From Taeniopygia guttata (lineage: Eukaryota; Chordata; Aves; Passeriformes; Estrildidae): a stretch of 64,000 nucleotides of DNA. Positions 44,622 through 56,745 of the stretch are shown one piece after another (within the stretch, counting starts at the first letter, position 1; each line of letters begins with the position of its first letter). The position numbers and the translations under genes were made by a program. Location of the stretch: positions 23,353,001 through 23,417,000 of the forward strand of contig NC_133064.1 of NCBI RefSeq assembly GCF_048771995.1, read 5' to 3'. Below the pieces are notes generated by a model. It had not been told where the DNA came from. It made no database searches and saw only the letters and a list, made by a program, of their open reading frames with translations.

Positions 44622-44987
44622 TTAGCTGGAAGTTCCATCCTTGGCAGCATACAGCGATCGTAAATTTTGAACAACTTTATTAGTCAGCTTATTAGCACTC
44701 GTTAGAGCAATTTTTTTGTAAATAATGTCTGACTCTTTAATAGTGTCTACCCAAGGCACCAGTTTGCGGCCATCACGGCGCTTAGCCTCAGTCCAGGAGC
44801 CACTGTAGGAGCCTGCCATCCACTGAACACTGAAGCCATTGCTGGTTTTCTGTACTACTCTTGCAATTTGTGGTCGGTCTTTGTACTTTGGACAGCAAAT
44901 AGCGATGACATCCATGACATCAACACTTTCATTCATCTGTGCTGCCAACTCTGTAGAGTCTGAATTTCGTTTTGACCTTCTCAATGA
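44622..44987 (-). CDS. NIPBL: NIPBL last coding exon (long isoform C-terminus)
   Basis: Acceptor TTTTAG at 44988-44993, then SLRRSKRNSDSTEL in frame, ending AAKDGTSS and TAA at 44622. Corresponds to the human isoform A tail. Includes WTEAKRRDGRKLVPWVD-type basic motif. Confidence 0.96.
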   Translation of the reverse strand, partial: SLRRSKRNSDSTELAAQMNESVDVMDVIAICCPKYKDRPQIARVVQKTSNGFSVQWMAGSYSGSWTEAKRRDGRKLVPWVDTIKESDIIYKKIALTSANKLTNKVVQNLRSLYAAKDGTSS

Positions 44988-47900
44988 CTAAAACATTGGG
45001 GGGAAAAAAGACCAAGTGTTACACAAAAGAACTTTAGTGAAATTATTGCTTTTATTGCTTTTAATCCCTTGACGCCGGGAGTTGGGATTCCCCGGCACAC
45101 ATTCCATTGCCGGCAATGAGACGCACCGCGACCGCCAGCGCCAAGGGGTTAACATATCCTTGTAAAACCACATACTCTTAATTGTACCCGTGTCTTTATC
45201 TCTTATTGATATATAAAATTATATATACACACAAATCATAAAGCTACATAAAAACTTGGCAACAATAGAAAGGATAACACACAGTACATTCCAAAGGAAA
45301 ATTAATAAATTTTTATATGGGATAAATCTCATTTTCTAGTTTGTGTTTTTTTTTTTTATTGTCTTTTCTGTTAAACTTTCTACAAAACTTGTATAAATGG
45401 TTAAGTAGAGAATTTCTATCTACAAAATGCTTTTTTTCATGTAGATTACATTACTTGGTGTACATTTAATATAATAGACTGACATTTATAATCACATAAA
45501 AATAATTTTACGTAATACGCTGTGAAATACGTTGACTCCTCCTCCGCCTCACCCCTGAAGTGCCTCCTCCTCTATCCTCCCCATCACTTTCATCATCCTC
45601 TGTCTCAGCTGCATTGTTTTTAGGGCTGCCTCCTCCAAGAAGCGAGGTAATTGCTTTGTTCCGAGCATTTGTGCTAGCTGACACCTCTCCATCTTCTTCC
45701 TCTTCATCAGGATCCAAATGTTCCATAAGGAGCTTGAACTATTAAATAAACCCCCCAAAAAACAGATCAGTTTACATTCAAACTTTAAAAACAGACATTC
45801 ATATCACACTACATTAAATAAAAAAACAAATGAAAAGTTAAAGAAACAGTGTAAAATAAATGGCAGAAAACTTCAAACTTCAATTTACTTTCATTTTCTA
45901 GTAGATATGGAAAAGCGTTCTTCCTGTGTTTCCAAAATTGCAAGTTTTCTCTAGTTAATATTTTAAAGAATTGAAAAAGAAAAAAGAAAAACAAAGGGTA
46001 AATACACTAGATCTAGTCTCTGTTCCTATGGCAGAAAGTCAGGGATAAAGTGAACAAGTTATATGGTAGTGTTATACAAGATGGATACCATAAATTAGAA
46101 AATACTCTGCAAAGATAAATATCCTTCAGTTGAAATTAATTTTTGTTGTGTTTAAATTTATTAGAATACTTTGAAAGGTAATACTGTTAAACATCCTGAA
46201 AGGAAATTGTGAGTTATCATAGATTCATCACAAAAGATTACCAGAAACATAACATTTTGAAATCTTCTTCCAATACATCAGCATCTACTTTCAAGTTTAC
46301 ACTGTTACCTAGTTTGAAAGGATTTCAGATTTTCTGCAAAGCAACTTTACTTACATCTAAGTACTGTTTTACTATACTCCTCTTCACTTCTTCAGTGATC
46401 TTAGAATTAGCCATATCACTCCGCAGAAAATCCAGAGTTTGTTTTGGATGGAAATATACTCCTGTCTTCCTGTTTATAGCCTTATCATACACTTTTGCAG
46501 ATTCAGATGGAGAATATTTCTGAATTTTACTATTAAAAGAGAACAAAAGGGAAGAAAGAGCTTTTAAGCAAAGTCCAGAACAATTTCAAGGAAAAGTTTT
46601 TAAAAATATTAAATATAAGTAGTTATATTTTAACCATTCTGTATATATTAGACATCCTGGTAAGAAATGAAATCATTACTTTTTCTAAGCCAGTTTCATT
46701 ACATTCAACCGATTCTATTTATGTTTTTCTCTTATACAAATCTACTGCAATTATTAACAATCAACTAAACACCTCCCTCCAACTTCTTCCAAACTTTATC
46801 CTTAAAAAGAACTCACTAGATAACAAGATGGCCTATTGTCTAAATATCCTTACCTATCAGAGAATCCACAGAGGTTCTTTAAATGCTGTTTCAGCATCAA
46901 AAGTAATAATATGCCTTGGGAGACATTTGCAAATTCAATTAAAGGAGCTGAATTTTCTGGTAAACATTTCATCACGGCATTTATATCATTTTCTTCATCA
47001 GAATCTGAATCAGAGTTTACTCGTTTCCGTAACCTCCGAGGCTTAGAAGCTTCCTCCTCACTTTTGCTCTCACTACCACTGTTACTGTCACTCTCAGTCT
47101 CCTCGTCTGATGAAGGCTTTCTTTCCTTTTTTTTGTCTTTCACCATAGACTGCGAGACAGAGAAGTTAACACACATTCCAAAATTAGGGTAAGTAGCATC
47201 ATGTACATTTCTAAAAAAATCATTATTGACTTAAATTAGGAAAAAAATCCCTGAACAATGTTATTAATTCATAACTTGATTTTCATAACTTTATATTCAA
47301 AGATTAAAATAATTTATGACAAAAAAAATTGCTGAATTCAAGGTCCCTGAAAAATTGATCCAAAGTCCACTTTTTTTGCAAGGTGGTTACAGAAAGAACT
47401 GAAGCAAGAAGTACTCCACTGGCATGTTATTCTTAAAAAGACTGCCCAAGTTTCTTATTGGCAACGGTAAAATGAAATAAAAACCAAATACAATAAATCA
47501 AGAAGAAAATTTCTTTTTTCTTCACCTGAATATAATTTTTGCATGTTACATATATTTCCATATGTACATTGGTACAAACTAGTCCAAGCTGGCTTTAATC
47601 CTTGTCTCTGTTAAAATCCTATGACACTAGTTACACTGCTGACCAGAGAGCCCCTCAAATCAGCATATACAGTATTAATAATATCCAGTTCCACTACTTG
47701 TAGAGCTACAGAATTTCATACCTGCATTATTACTGCACATAGTATGCTTTTTCATAACACAAAACTTAAGATGTCCCAAGCAGGATTTCATCCTCTACAT
47801 TCTGGTCCCCCATCTAAAGAAGCTGTCTTTTTCTAGCAAATTAAAAATTGACTTTGGTAGGGTGAGAATTCAAAGCAGTGTTCTTTTCAGGTATCAACTC

Positions 47901-50900
47901 TGACTTGTACTTACTATTCAGATTTGAAATTCTAGAAATGGGTTTGCTTCCTGACAGTTTGGACCTTCTACTGTTAAAGTTGTCCAGGAAATGAAGACAC
48001 TGAAATCTTTAAGAATCACAGAATGGGTCAGGTTGGAAGGGACCACAGTGGGTCATCTAGTTCCACCTCCTTGTTCCAGCAGGGTCATCCCAGAGCACAT
48101 GGCACAAGATTATGTCCAGATGGGTCTGGAATATCTCCAGCAAGGGAGACTCCACACCCCTTCTGGGCAATCTGTTCCAGTGCTCGGTCACTGCACAGAG
48201 AAGTTCTTCCTCAAGTTCAGATGGAACCTTCTGGGCATCAGTTCCTGCCCATTCCTCTTGTCCCATTGCTCCCATTGCTGGGCCCCACTGAGTTGAGCCT
48301 GGTCCATTCTCTGACCCTTCCCTGCAGACACTGACAGACATTGATAAGGTCCCCTGACAGATGACTCCTCTTGAGGCTGAACAGTCCCAACTCCCTCAGC
48401 CTTTCCTCATAAGAGAGGTACTCCAGTCCCTTAATCATCCTCACAGCCTCTGCTGGACCCACTCCAGGAGCTCCATGTCTCTCCTGTCCTAAGCAGCCCA
48501 AAACTGGACAGCACAAGAAACAAAGGCCTTTTTCTTACAGTGTTGTGTATTGCCATAGCAACAGATACTATACCATTATTGGGGTTCTTATATGCTATCT
48601 TAAGAAAAGACATTGCATACTCTTTCCTTGCAATAAAGAATGTATTTAAATTCTCCTAGGTGACACATATGGCATTGCCATCAGCTACTTGACAACAAAA
48701 GAAAAAGTAAATGGGATTTTGTTATTACAATTATGCATGCAATTATTATTAATTCAAATTAATTCATAAATATTAGGGAATTATATAGATTTAATATTAA
48801 TATCTCATAAATTGTCATTCATTTTTAATAACATAAGCAGCAATATAAGAAAAAATTTTAACTAGTGTCTACCAGATACAGGTCAGAACAGAAAGGGTTG
48901 TTTTTTAACTACCAGTTACAAACTAACAATACTGGTCCATATCATAATAATGGTATGGTATTCAATGAAAAGTTGACCAAATTATATAGAAGCTTATGCT
49001 GCCACCATAATAAATATACTAAAATATAAATGTACATACCTCTTTAAATGACTGTAGTAGGTTGCTACCAGAAACGGATAATGTAATGTCTATATGATGC
49101 ATTATAAACAGTGGCTCTTCCTGTGTTTGATAAGGAAAACAGGCTAGATTGTCTGCTATGTACAAGAGCATATTCACCTCTGTTTTCTGGAAGTTAAAAA
49201 AAGTACATATAAATAGACATACAAATATCTTATTATATACTTATCCTGTGTTCCTAACAGTTAAAAAAAAAAAGAAATCACAAATTTTATTCCACATTCC
49301 CCCGAAATGCACTCTAAACAACATATATATATATATATATATATGTGCAAAATTTAGTCATACCTAAAGATACATTATTCCTAAACAACCTAAACTGAGT
49401 ACAGAAAGATACTGAATGATGCAAAAGCGAGTAATGCATTCTATTAGGTAAATACCTTATATTATAAAGCAAAACAAAGTACCTTAGGGAAATAAAGCTA
49501 TCAATAATTATGTCATAAAAATATATTACAAAAGGAGAATTTAAGCTTGCAATGGTATTTTTTTTTAAGTGAAGGAAATGTGGTGCTTACTGCAGTATCA
49601 TCAAAGAGGTTGAGTAAGGAAATAAGAAATGCTCGTCTATGTTGACGGTTCCCTCGAATCATGGAGTATAGGTGTGAACACAATGCATTGGATGATTCAT
49701 CATGTCTAAAACCTCTCACAGGATCCTGTGGGCAGGTATTGATTGCCTGTTGTACCTGGTAAGACATCTTCATACCAGCCACTGCTTTCATCTGAAATGG
49801 AAAAGTACTTATTTTTATTTAAATAATTGCTTTCAAGCAGTAACACTGAAAGTGGGAAGTAAACAAATGCCTGACAACAGAAACTTCTAGACACTTTAAA
49901 ATCTTTTTTTCCTTTAAGTGGTTCCTCATCTGAAGTTTAACTTTTAAACAAGCACTGAGGTGCACTACTGCCTTTTGAGAAAGCATACAGATTTAAACAG
50001 AATTTGTGATAGAGATCAAAATGTATTGTGAACTGCTTCTGTGTTAGAAACATACAGATGATCTGTTTACCAACTACAGCCAGGTACCCAAATTTAAACA
50101 ATTTTTAAGAACCATAGATTCATAGAATATCCTGAATTGGAAGAGACTCACAAGGATCATCAAGTCCACCTCCCGGCCCTGCACAGGACACCCCAACAAT
50201 CCCACACTATGCCTGAGAGTTTGTCCAAACAGTTCTTAAACTCTGGTAGTGTTGGGGCCATGACCACTGCTCTGGGGAGCCTGTTCAGTTCCTGACAACC
50301 CTCTGGGTGAAGAACCTTTTCCTACTATCCAACTTAACCTTCCCCTGACACAGCTCCAGCTGTTCCCTTAGGTCCTGTCACTGGTTACCACAGAAGAGAG
50401 AACAGTGTTTGCCCCTCCTCTTCCCTTAATGAGGAAGTTGTAGACTGCAATGAGGTATCCCCTCAGTCTCCTCCAGCTGAACAGACCAAACGCCCTCAGC
50501 TGCTCCTCATATGGCTTCCCCTCAAGGCCCTTCACCATCTTTGTGCCCTCCTTTGGATGGTCTCTAATAGCTTTATATACTTATATTGTGGTGACCAAAA
50601 CTGCCTCCAGGACTTAAGATGAGGCTGCCCCAGTGCAGAGCAGAGTGGGACAATCCCCTCCTTTGACCTGCTGGTGATGCTGTGCCTGATGCCCCCCAGG
50701 ACACAGTTGGCCCTCCTGGCTGCCAGGGCACCGCTGACTCAAATTCAACTTGTCATCGACCAGGACCCTCAGGTTCCTTCCCACAGCTGCTCTCCAGCCT
50801 CTCATTCCCCATTCTGTCTGTACATCCATGGTTGCCCCATCCCAGGAGAAGAATCTGGCACTTGCCTTTGTTAAACTTCATATGGTTGGTGACTGCCCAG

Positions 50901-53900
50901 TCCTCTAATTGGTCGAGGTCTCTCTGCAGGGCTTCCCTGCCTTCAGTGGAGTCAACAGTTCCTCCCAGTTTTGTATTGTCTGTGATCTTGCTCAGTATCC
51001 CTTCCAGTCCTGTGTCCAGGTCATTAATGAAGATATTGAAGATCCCTATGGAACCCCACTAGTGACAGGCCACCAGTCTGATGTCACCCCATTCACTATA
51101 ACCCCTTGTGCCCCACCCATGAGCCAGTTGCTCACCCAACCACATGATGTGTTTATCCAGTTGGGGGCTGAACATTTTGTCCAGAAGGATCCTGGGAGAG
51201 ACAGTATCAAAAGATTTGCTCAAATCCAAAAAGATTATATCAACTGGCTTCCCTTGATCAACCAGGTGGGTTACCTTGTCATAAAAGGAAATCAGGTTTG
51301 AGAAGCAGGACTTTCCCCTCATGAAGCTGTGCTGGCTGTGACTGATGACTGCATTGTCTTTCAGGTACTTTTCAATACCTCCCAGAATAATCTCCTCCAT
51401 AACTCTACAAGGCACTGAAGCGATACTGACAGGCGAGACTTGGAGGCCTCCTTCTTGCCCTTCTTGAAAATGGAGACAATATTCCCCAGCTACCAGTCAG
51501 CTGGGACCTCTCCAGATTCCCAAGACCACTCACAAATCATTGAGAGAGGTTTTGGAATCACATCAGCAGCTCTGAGTAGCCTGGGATGAATCCCATCACG
51601 CCCCATAGACTTATAGGGATCCAGCTGGAACAGCAGAACCCACACATTTTCAGGGTTGACTGGGAGTTGATCATTCTCATAGTCATGGTCCTTCAGCTAA
51701 GGGCACTAGGACCCCCTTGGTCTGTCACTGGTGTTGAAAACAGAGACAAAGAAAGCATTAAACATCTCTGTCTCGTCCATGTCCTTGTTTGTGAGGTGGC
51801 CATTCTCATCATGGAATGGGCTGATGTCATTTTTGCACTGCCATTTACTACTGACATTTAAAAAGGCTCTTTTTATTGCCCCCCACAATCGTGGTTTAAG
51901 CCCAGCTGGAAATTAAGCACCATGCAGATGCTTGCTCAACCCCCCTCTCTACTCCCACCCTGGTGGAATGGGAAGGAGAATCAGAAGGATAAAAGACAGA
52001 AAATTCCTGGGTTGAGAGAATGTCAGTTTAACAAGGAAAGCAAAAGCCACGCACAAAAGCAAAGCAAAACAAGAAATTCATTGAGCCCTTCCCAAGGGCA
52101 GGCAGGTGTTCAGCCACCTCCAGGAGAGCAGGGCCCCATCCTGTGCAACAGTGACTTGGGAAGATGAACACCATCACTCCAAATGTCCCCCCCCCCCCTT
52201 CCTCCTTCTTCCCCCTACTTTACATGCTGAGCATAATGCCATATGGTCTGGAATATTCGTTGGGTCAGTTGGGGTCACCTGTCCAGGCTGTGTCCCCTCC
52301 CAACCTCCCATGCACCCCCAACTCCCTCCCCAGCGTACAAGGAGCAGAAAAGGCCTTGGCTCTGTGCAAGCTCAGCAATAACAAAAACATCTCTGTATTA
52401 TCAACTCTGTGTTCAACATAAACCCCAACACAGCCCAATGCCAGCCTCTGGGAAGAAAATTAACTCTACCCCAGCCAGAACCAGCACAACTGTCCAACTC
52501 CAGTTGAGCTTTGGCCACACAGATTTTCTCCCTCCAATGGTGAGCAGCATCTCTGTATTCTTCCCATACCACCTGACCTTGCTTCCACTGGGCATACACC
52601 TTCCTTTTTAGCCTTATTTCCAAGAGAAGATTCCTGTTCAGCCAAGCTGCCCTTCTGCCTTGCCTGCCTGACTTCTGACATCTGGGAATTGACTACTCCT
52701 GTGCCCTTAGGACGCGATGTTTAAAAAGTGAGAAGCACTGATGGTCCCAGCACCTGCAAAAGTATTTTCCCAGGGGACCTTATTTGATATTTCCCTGAGC
52801 AGCCTGAAGTTTGCTCTCCTCATGACTAGAGTTGAGGTTTTGCTGGCACTTTCCTTCCTGGCAACAGAGATTTTAAACTTGATTGCTCAGTGGTCACCGT
52901 GGCCAAGATGGCCGCCAGTCACCACTTCATTCACAGACTCACAGAATATGGTGAATTGGAAGGGACTCACAAGCATCATCGAGTCCAACTCCTGGCCATG
53001 CACAGCACCATCTCGAAGAATCACATCATGTGCCAAGAGTGTTGTCCAAATGCTTCTTGAACTCTGTCAGGCTTGGTGCTGTGACCAGTTCCCAGTGGAG
53101 CCTGTTCCAGTGCCCAACCAGCCTCTGGGTAAAGGACCTTTTCCTGATATCCAACCTAAACCTACCTTGACACAGCTCCAGCTGTTCTCTCGAGTCCTGT
53201 CACTGGTCAAAAAGAGATCAGTGTCTGCCCCTCTTCTTCCCCTCACAAGGGAGTTGTAGACTGTGATGAGGTCTGACTTCAGTTATGTATGTCTTTGGAT
53301 GCCATGAACAGTGCAATGCTCAAATTTCAGTGGAATACAATTAGATTTGTAAAGTCCCACAATGTAGTATACACACTGAACTAACACTGAGGCCTTCTGA
53401 AATAAGGAGGGGTGCTGCAACTCAATTTCAGATCTTTAGCAGAACTATCGTCACCATGCCACAACTCCACAAGTCTTCACTTAGCCCTCAGATTTTCCTT
53501 TCAGCAAGATCTCTCAGTTCTTAAAATCTTCCTAAGTTCCTTCTGCTTAGATTATAATTTATAAAGCATTGATGTCTTAAAGTTTTAATACATATATACT
53601 GACCTCTACTTTTACAAAGTGCTCTCTCTTAATACAGGAAAATCATTGCTAAAATTATGAAACAGCTGTCCTTACCTCTTATCAAATAAATGATCTTAAC
53701 ATACTATTCCGTGAGGAAAACACTACTGTGGATTATAAATTAAAGGAATTTTTAGACTGGAAGAGATGCTTCAAATTATTATATCCTTTCTATTTCTACA
53801 AACAGAAATTTCCAATCAGGGGAAAGAGCTGGGATCTTCTTTACAACTGCTTATAGTTATTGCTATTGTTTATTTGTTATTTATATTATTTTTCTGCAGC

Positions 53901-56745
53901 TGAGGCCTATCCAAGTGTTGAGTCACAAGAGAATGTAACATAACAGTATTTTGTAAAATGATAAATAAGAATTACTTACATGAATGAATCCAGCATACTT
54001 TTTGTCTATTTCCACCAATTGCTGGTCAGCTTTGTTTCGCATAGAGGGCTCTGGATCTGTGCCCATAGCAATTAAGTACGGCACACACTTGAAAAAAAAA
54101 ACAAATGAAATTATTATTTAGAGTCACTGTATCTCATCTTTCTCACTCTTTGCTCTTTTCTTACAGTATTGTTTATGTTATATTCTGACTACTGCAGAAA
54201 CTAGAATAGGAAGCTTTATGCAACTTACTACCTGACTACTTTTTTCAAGTAAGTAGTACAAAATACACAAAAGACCGGTGTTATCATAGAATAGTTTGGG
54301 TTGGAAAAGACCTTAAAGGTCATCTAGTTCCAACCCTCTGCCATGGGCAGGGACACCTTCCACTAGACCAGGTTGTTCCAAGCCCCGTTCAACCTGGTGC
54401 TTCCAGGGATGGGGCAGCCACAGCTTCTCTGGGCAACCTATTCCAGGGCCTCACCATCCTCATGGGGAAGAATTTCTTCCTAATATCTAATCTAATCCTA
54501 CTCCCTGTCAGTTTGAAGCCATTTCCCTTCATCCTTTTACTACATGCTCTTGTAAAAGTCCCTCTCCATCTTTCTTGTTGGCTCCCTTCAGGTCCTGAAA
54601 GTTCACAGTTAGGTCACCCCAAAGCTTCCCTTCTCCAAGCTGAACAATCCCAATTCTCTCGGCCTTTCCTCATAGCAGAGGTGCTCAGTCCCTCTGATCA
54701 TCTTGGTGCCTCCTCTGGACTTGCTCCAATAGGTCCATGTCCTTCCTATGCTGGGGACCCCAGAGCTGGAGGCAGCACTGCAGGTGGGGTCTCACCAGAG
54801 CAGAGGAGCAGAATCCCCTCCTCCTCTGCTCCCCACACTGTGGGATCAGTCCAGCCCACAGGGGGTTTCTGAGTGCCAGCGCACACGGACGGGGCATGTC
54901 CAGCCTCTCACCAACCCGCACCCCCAAGTCTCTCTCCCCAGGACTGTTCTCGATCTGATTATCCCCCAGCCTGGATTGATCCTGGGGATTGCCTGACCAA
55001 GGTGTAGCACCAGCACTTGGTCTTGTTAAACCTCATGAGATTCCAAGGGGCCACTTTTTGAGCTTGTCCAGGTCCCTCTGGATGGCCCTGTCCTTCAGGT
55101 GTGTCACTTCCCCCACTCAGCTTCATGTCATCTGCAAACCTGCTGAGGGTACTGTCAATACCTTTGTATGTGTCATTAATGAAGATATTAAATAACACTG
55201 ATCCCAATATAGACCTCTGAGGGACACCACTAGTCACTGATATCCATTGAGACTCGGAGGCATTATAAGTGACAGACATTGTGTGACGTTTCAGGTAGTA
55301 TTTCCAGTTCCCTCAAACTCTAAAGTCAATTTACACTACAAAAAATACCATTTAATAAAACCCAAAGCACACACCACCAGTTATGACTGAACATGCACAA
55401 TGGTTGTGTTATACACAAATAATTAAAAAAATATTATGTAAGCAAAGAATAATGGTGATGATAACTGAAGTTCTGACATTGACTCTGAAATTCTATAGTG
55501 TTTGGAGGACATGGGAATTGAGGTGGAGACAAGCTGTCAGTTTTCAGGATAAAGAATTAAAGAAAAGAGCTTGGGATACACGTTAAATTCGTAACAGAAA
55601 TATGCTCCAATGTACATTTGCACATGCACTTTAGGCACTGGCTGAGCTTTTAGATCTTGATCCAAAGACAAGAAAATACAGCATTTGGAAACTAAATTTC
55701 AAAATATGCTTTCTGTAAAGGCCCCTTGCTACAATAAGAGATTACTGTAACATAGCTACAAGAGAAAAACTAAAAATGTATCTATCAAGTGTAAAAAGCT
55801 CTGAAACCTGAAGACCAAAACAAAAATTCACATCATAAAAGGTTACCATACCTGAACAGGATGGATGAGACCCTGGTTTAATGTCAGTGCAATGACATTT
55901 AGAGCAAAGTGGCGTACACTGGACTGGGTATGAAAGAAAGCCTCAAGGACCTGTTTGAGATACAGCTGCATGATGGAACTACTCATCCCTGAGGAAATAT
56001 CACCCATTTCTTTCAGATCTTCCTGCTTTGCTACTTTTTTCCCTGTAAAAAGGATGAAAGCATTAGCACACTGACCACAGTATAATAATTTACTTTGCTA
56101 TTATTTGATGCATACTTATCTTTAAGCTTTATAATACAAAGACATTTCAGCCATCTTAGAATGGGTTTATGAGCTCATGAAACATAAAGCAGTCTGATAG
56201 CAAATATACTTAAAAAAATTAAAGTCACACAAATTTAAAGTCTCATTCCTCAAGAAAGGTTTTATTTTTTACAATTTCTTAATTTGTATCTGCTAATTAA
56301 CCTTAGAGAATATTTTGATAAAAAGTATTACTATCATCGTTACAGCAATTATGCATTCTGGATTGCTTTCAGGATCCTGAAAGTAAATAATAAGCTACAT
56401 ACCTCAATATACCTATCAACATAATGAATTCTTGAAAATTATTCTAAGATATCTCGTGTACAATATTACTACTCAGATAACAATCTTAAATTACTCAGTT
56501 CATGTATATAGTAATTGTATGCAAGAAAGTTAGATTTTGCCTGCCTCAGCACAGAAGAACTCAGCACTTACAGTCTCTGTCTGCCTGCTGCATACGTGTA
56601 TCCTCCTCCTGCAAGTAGGTCTGGAGGTTTTTTAACACCTGGATTTTTAAGTTTACCGAACAGTTCTTGTCTGAAAGAATGCTGTTGTACAGGGTCTTCA
56701 CTTCCTGTTCAAACATTAAACTTGGGTGTTGTATAAATGCAAAAC
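44622..56745 (-). CDS. NIPBL: NIPBL (cohesin loader), 3' part, nine exons
   Basis: NIPBL, with MAU2, loads cohesin on DNA. Nine exons spliced on the minus strand reproduce the end of vertebrate NIPBL at high identity. They run from LGFAFIQHPSLMF through the last HEAT repeats to the Lys/Arg-rich tail ending AAKDGTSS. Every junction uses GT/AG and keeps phase: coding lengths 174, 191, 108, 201, 147, 296, 175, 186 and 366. No stop or frameshift was found. A short-isoform C-terminus is also encoded (45508). More than two thirds of the protein lies to the right of the window. Introns carry CR1 and ERV insertions. Expressed versus silent gametolog cannot be told from sequence. Confidence 0.95.
45061..45152. 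mobile_element. piggyBac-like MITE candidate in NIPBL intron
   Basis: 92-bp GC-rich island in an AT-rich intron. It starts TTAATCCCTTGACGC and ends GCGCCAAGGGGTTAA, imperfect 15-base inverted repeats that include TTAA at both ends. TTAA is the piggyBac target, and CCCTT is like piggyBac termini. A perfect 14-base palindrome (CATTGCCGGCAATG) lies inside. No coding capacity. Confidence 0.55.
45508..45738 (-). CDS. NIPBL: NIPBL penultimate coding exon with alternative short C-terminus
   Basis: Acceptor AG at 45739-45740, then FKLLMEHLDPDEEEEDGEVSAS. The long isoform uses the GT donor at 45551-45552, right after GGTSG. If that donor is not used, the exon reads on through an Arg/Ser-rich tail (VRRRRSQRISQRIT) to a stop at 45508, matching human isoform B. 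Confidence 0.94.
   Translation of the reverse strand, partial: FKLLMEHLDPDEEEEDGEVSASTNARNKAITSLLGGGSPKNNAAETEDDESDGEDRGGGTSGVRRRRSQRISQRIT
46355..46529 (-). CDS. NIPBL: NIPBL exon, third from 3' end
   Basis: Encodes SKIQKYSPSESAKVYDKAIN to KQYLD, 175 bases, starting in phase 2. Donor GTAAGT at 46349-46354. Confidence 0.96.
46854..47149 (-). CDS. NIPBL: NIPBL exon, fourth from 3' end
   Basis: Encodes the Lys/Glu/Ser-rich acidic linker (SMVKDKKKERK, SDSDSDEEND) and the VMKCLPENSAPLIEFAN helix to LCGFSD. 296 bases. The linker is more divergent from human than other exons, as is usual for this region. Confidence 0.95.
48007..48530 (-). repeat. CR1 LINE 3' fragment
   Basis: Plus strand begins TCACAGAATGGGTCAGGTTGGAAGGGACC, the reverse of a CR1 3' end, and continues through typical CR1 3'-UTR segments (CTGGGCAATCTGTTCCAGTG, CAGCCTTTCCTCATAAGAG). 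5'-truncated, in an intron in sense orientation to NIPBL. Confidence 0.85.
49040..49186 (-). CDS. NIPBL: NIPBL exon, fifth from 3' end
   Basis: Encodes KTEVNMLLYIADNLACFPY to SNLLQSFKE, 147 bases, phase 0 at both ends. Confidence 0.95.
49323..49344 (+). repeat. (AT)n microsatellite
   Basis: About eleven AT units in the intron between two NIPBL exons. Confidence 0.9.
49591..49791 (-). CDS. NIPBL: NIPBL exon, sixth from 3' end
   Basis: Encodes MKAVAGMKMSYQVQQAINTC to LLNLFDDTA, 201 bases, phase 0. Confidence 0.96.
50108..51886 (-). repeat. CR1 LINE, RT C-terminal part to 3' end
   Basis: The 3' end is on the left. An eroded ORF2 segment at 51059-51415 keeps FLDLSKSFDTVS and a SHSQHSFMRG-like RT motif. 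It is interrupted at 51886 by the solo LTR; the rest continues at 52489. In sense with NIPBL. Confidence 0.85.
51887..52488 (-). repeat. ERV-L-family solo LTR inside CR1
   Basis: On the minus strand it runs TGTGCTGGTTCTGGCTGGGG ... to TTAAACCACGATT, about 600 bases, with TATTAAACTG-type signal (about 52035) and the GGCTGAACACCTGCCTGCCC block. Same family as 40450-40961. No target duplication was recognised. It splits CR1 ORF2 near the linker before RT. Confidence 0.85.
52489..52910 (-). repeat. CR1 continuation (ORF2 linker region)
   Basis: Minus-strand frame reads KRKVYAQWKQGQVVWEEYRD, typical of the CR1 region between endonuclease and RT, then loses homology by about 52900. It is the 5' remainder of the CR1 at 50108. 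Confidence 0.75.
52930..53275 (-). repeat. CR1 LINE 3' fragment
   Basis: A second CR1 copy with TCACAGAATATGGTGAATTGG at its 3' end and CAGCTCCAGCTGTTCTCTC downstream; 5'-truncated. Confidence 0.75.
53980..54087 (-). CDS. NIPBL: NIPBL exon, seventh from 3' end
   Basis: Encodes CVPYLIAMGTDPEPSMRNK to KKYAGFIH, 108 bases, phase 0. Confidence 0.95.
54284..55300 (-). repeat. CR1 LINE, 1 kb, with RT remnant
   Basis: 3' end at TCATAGAATAGTTTGGGTTGG. An RT fragment at 54959-55279 keeps SGVPQRSILGSVLF, a FADDMKL box and NLMRFNKTKC. Sense with NIPBL, ORF broken. Confidence 0.85.
55852..56042 (-). CDS. NIPBL: NIPBL exon, eighth from 3' end
   Basis: Encodes KKVAKQEDLKEMGDISSGMS to LNQGLIHPVQ, 191 bases; the first two bases complete a Trp codon across the junction. 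Confidence 0.95.
56572..56745 (-). CDS. NIPBL: NIPBL exon, ninth from 3' end
   Basis: Encodes GFAFIQHPSLMFEQEVK to MQQADRD, 174 bases, split-codon phases at both ends. First exon seen in the window; the next upstream exon is beyond 64000 or not recognised. Confidence 0.94.

Noticed and set aside
46836..47192. 118-codon plus-strand frame
   Set aside because: Antisense to the NIPBL acidic linker exon; Ser-rich because of reversed GAA/GAT codons.
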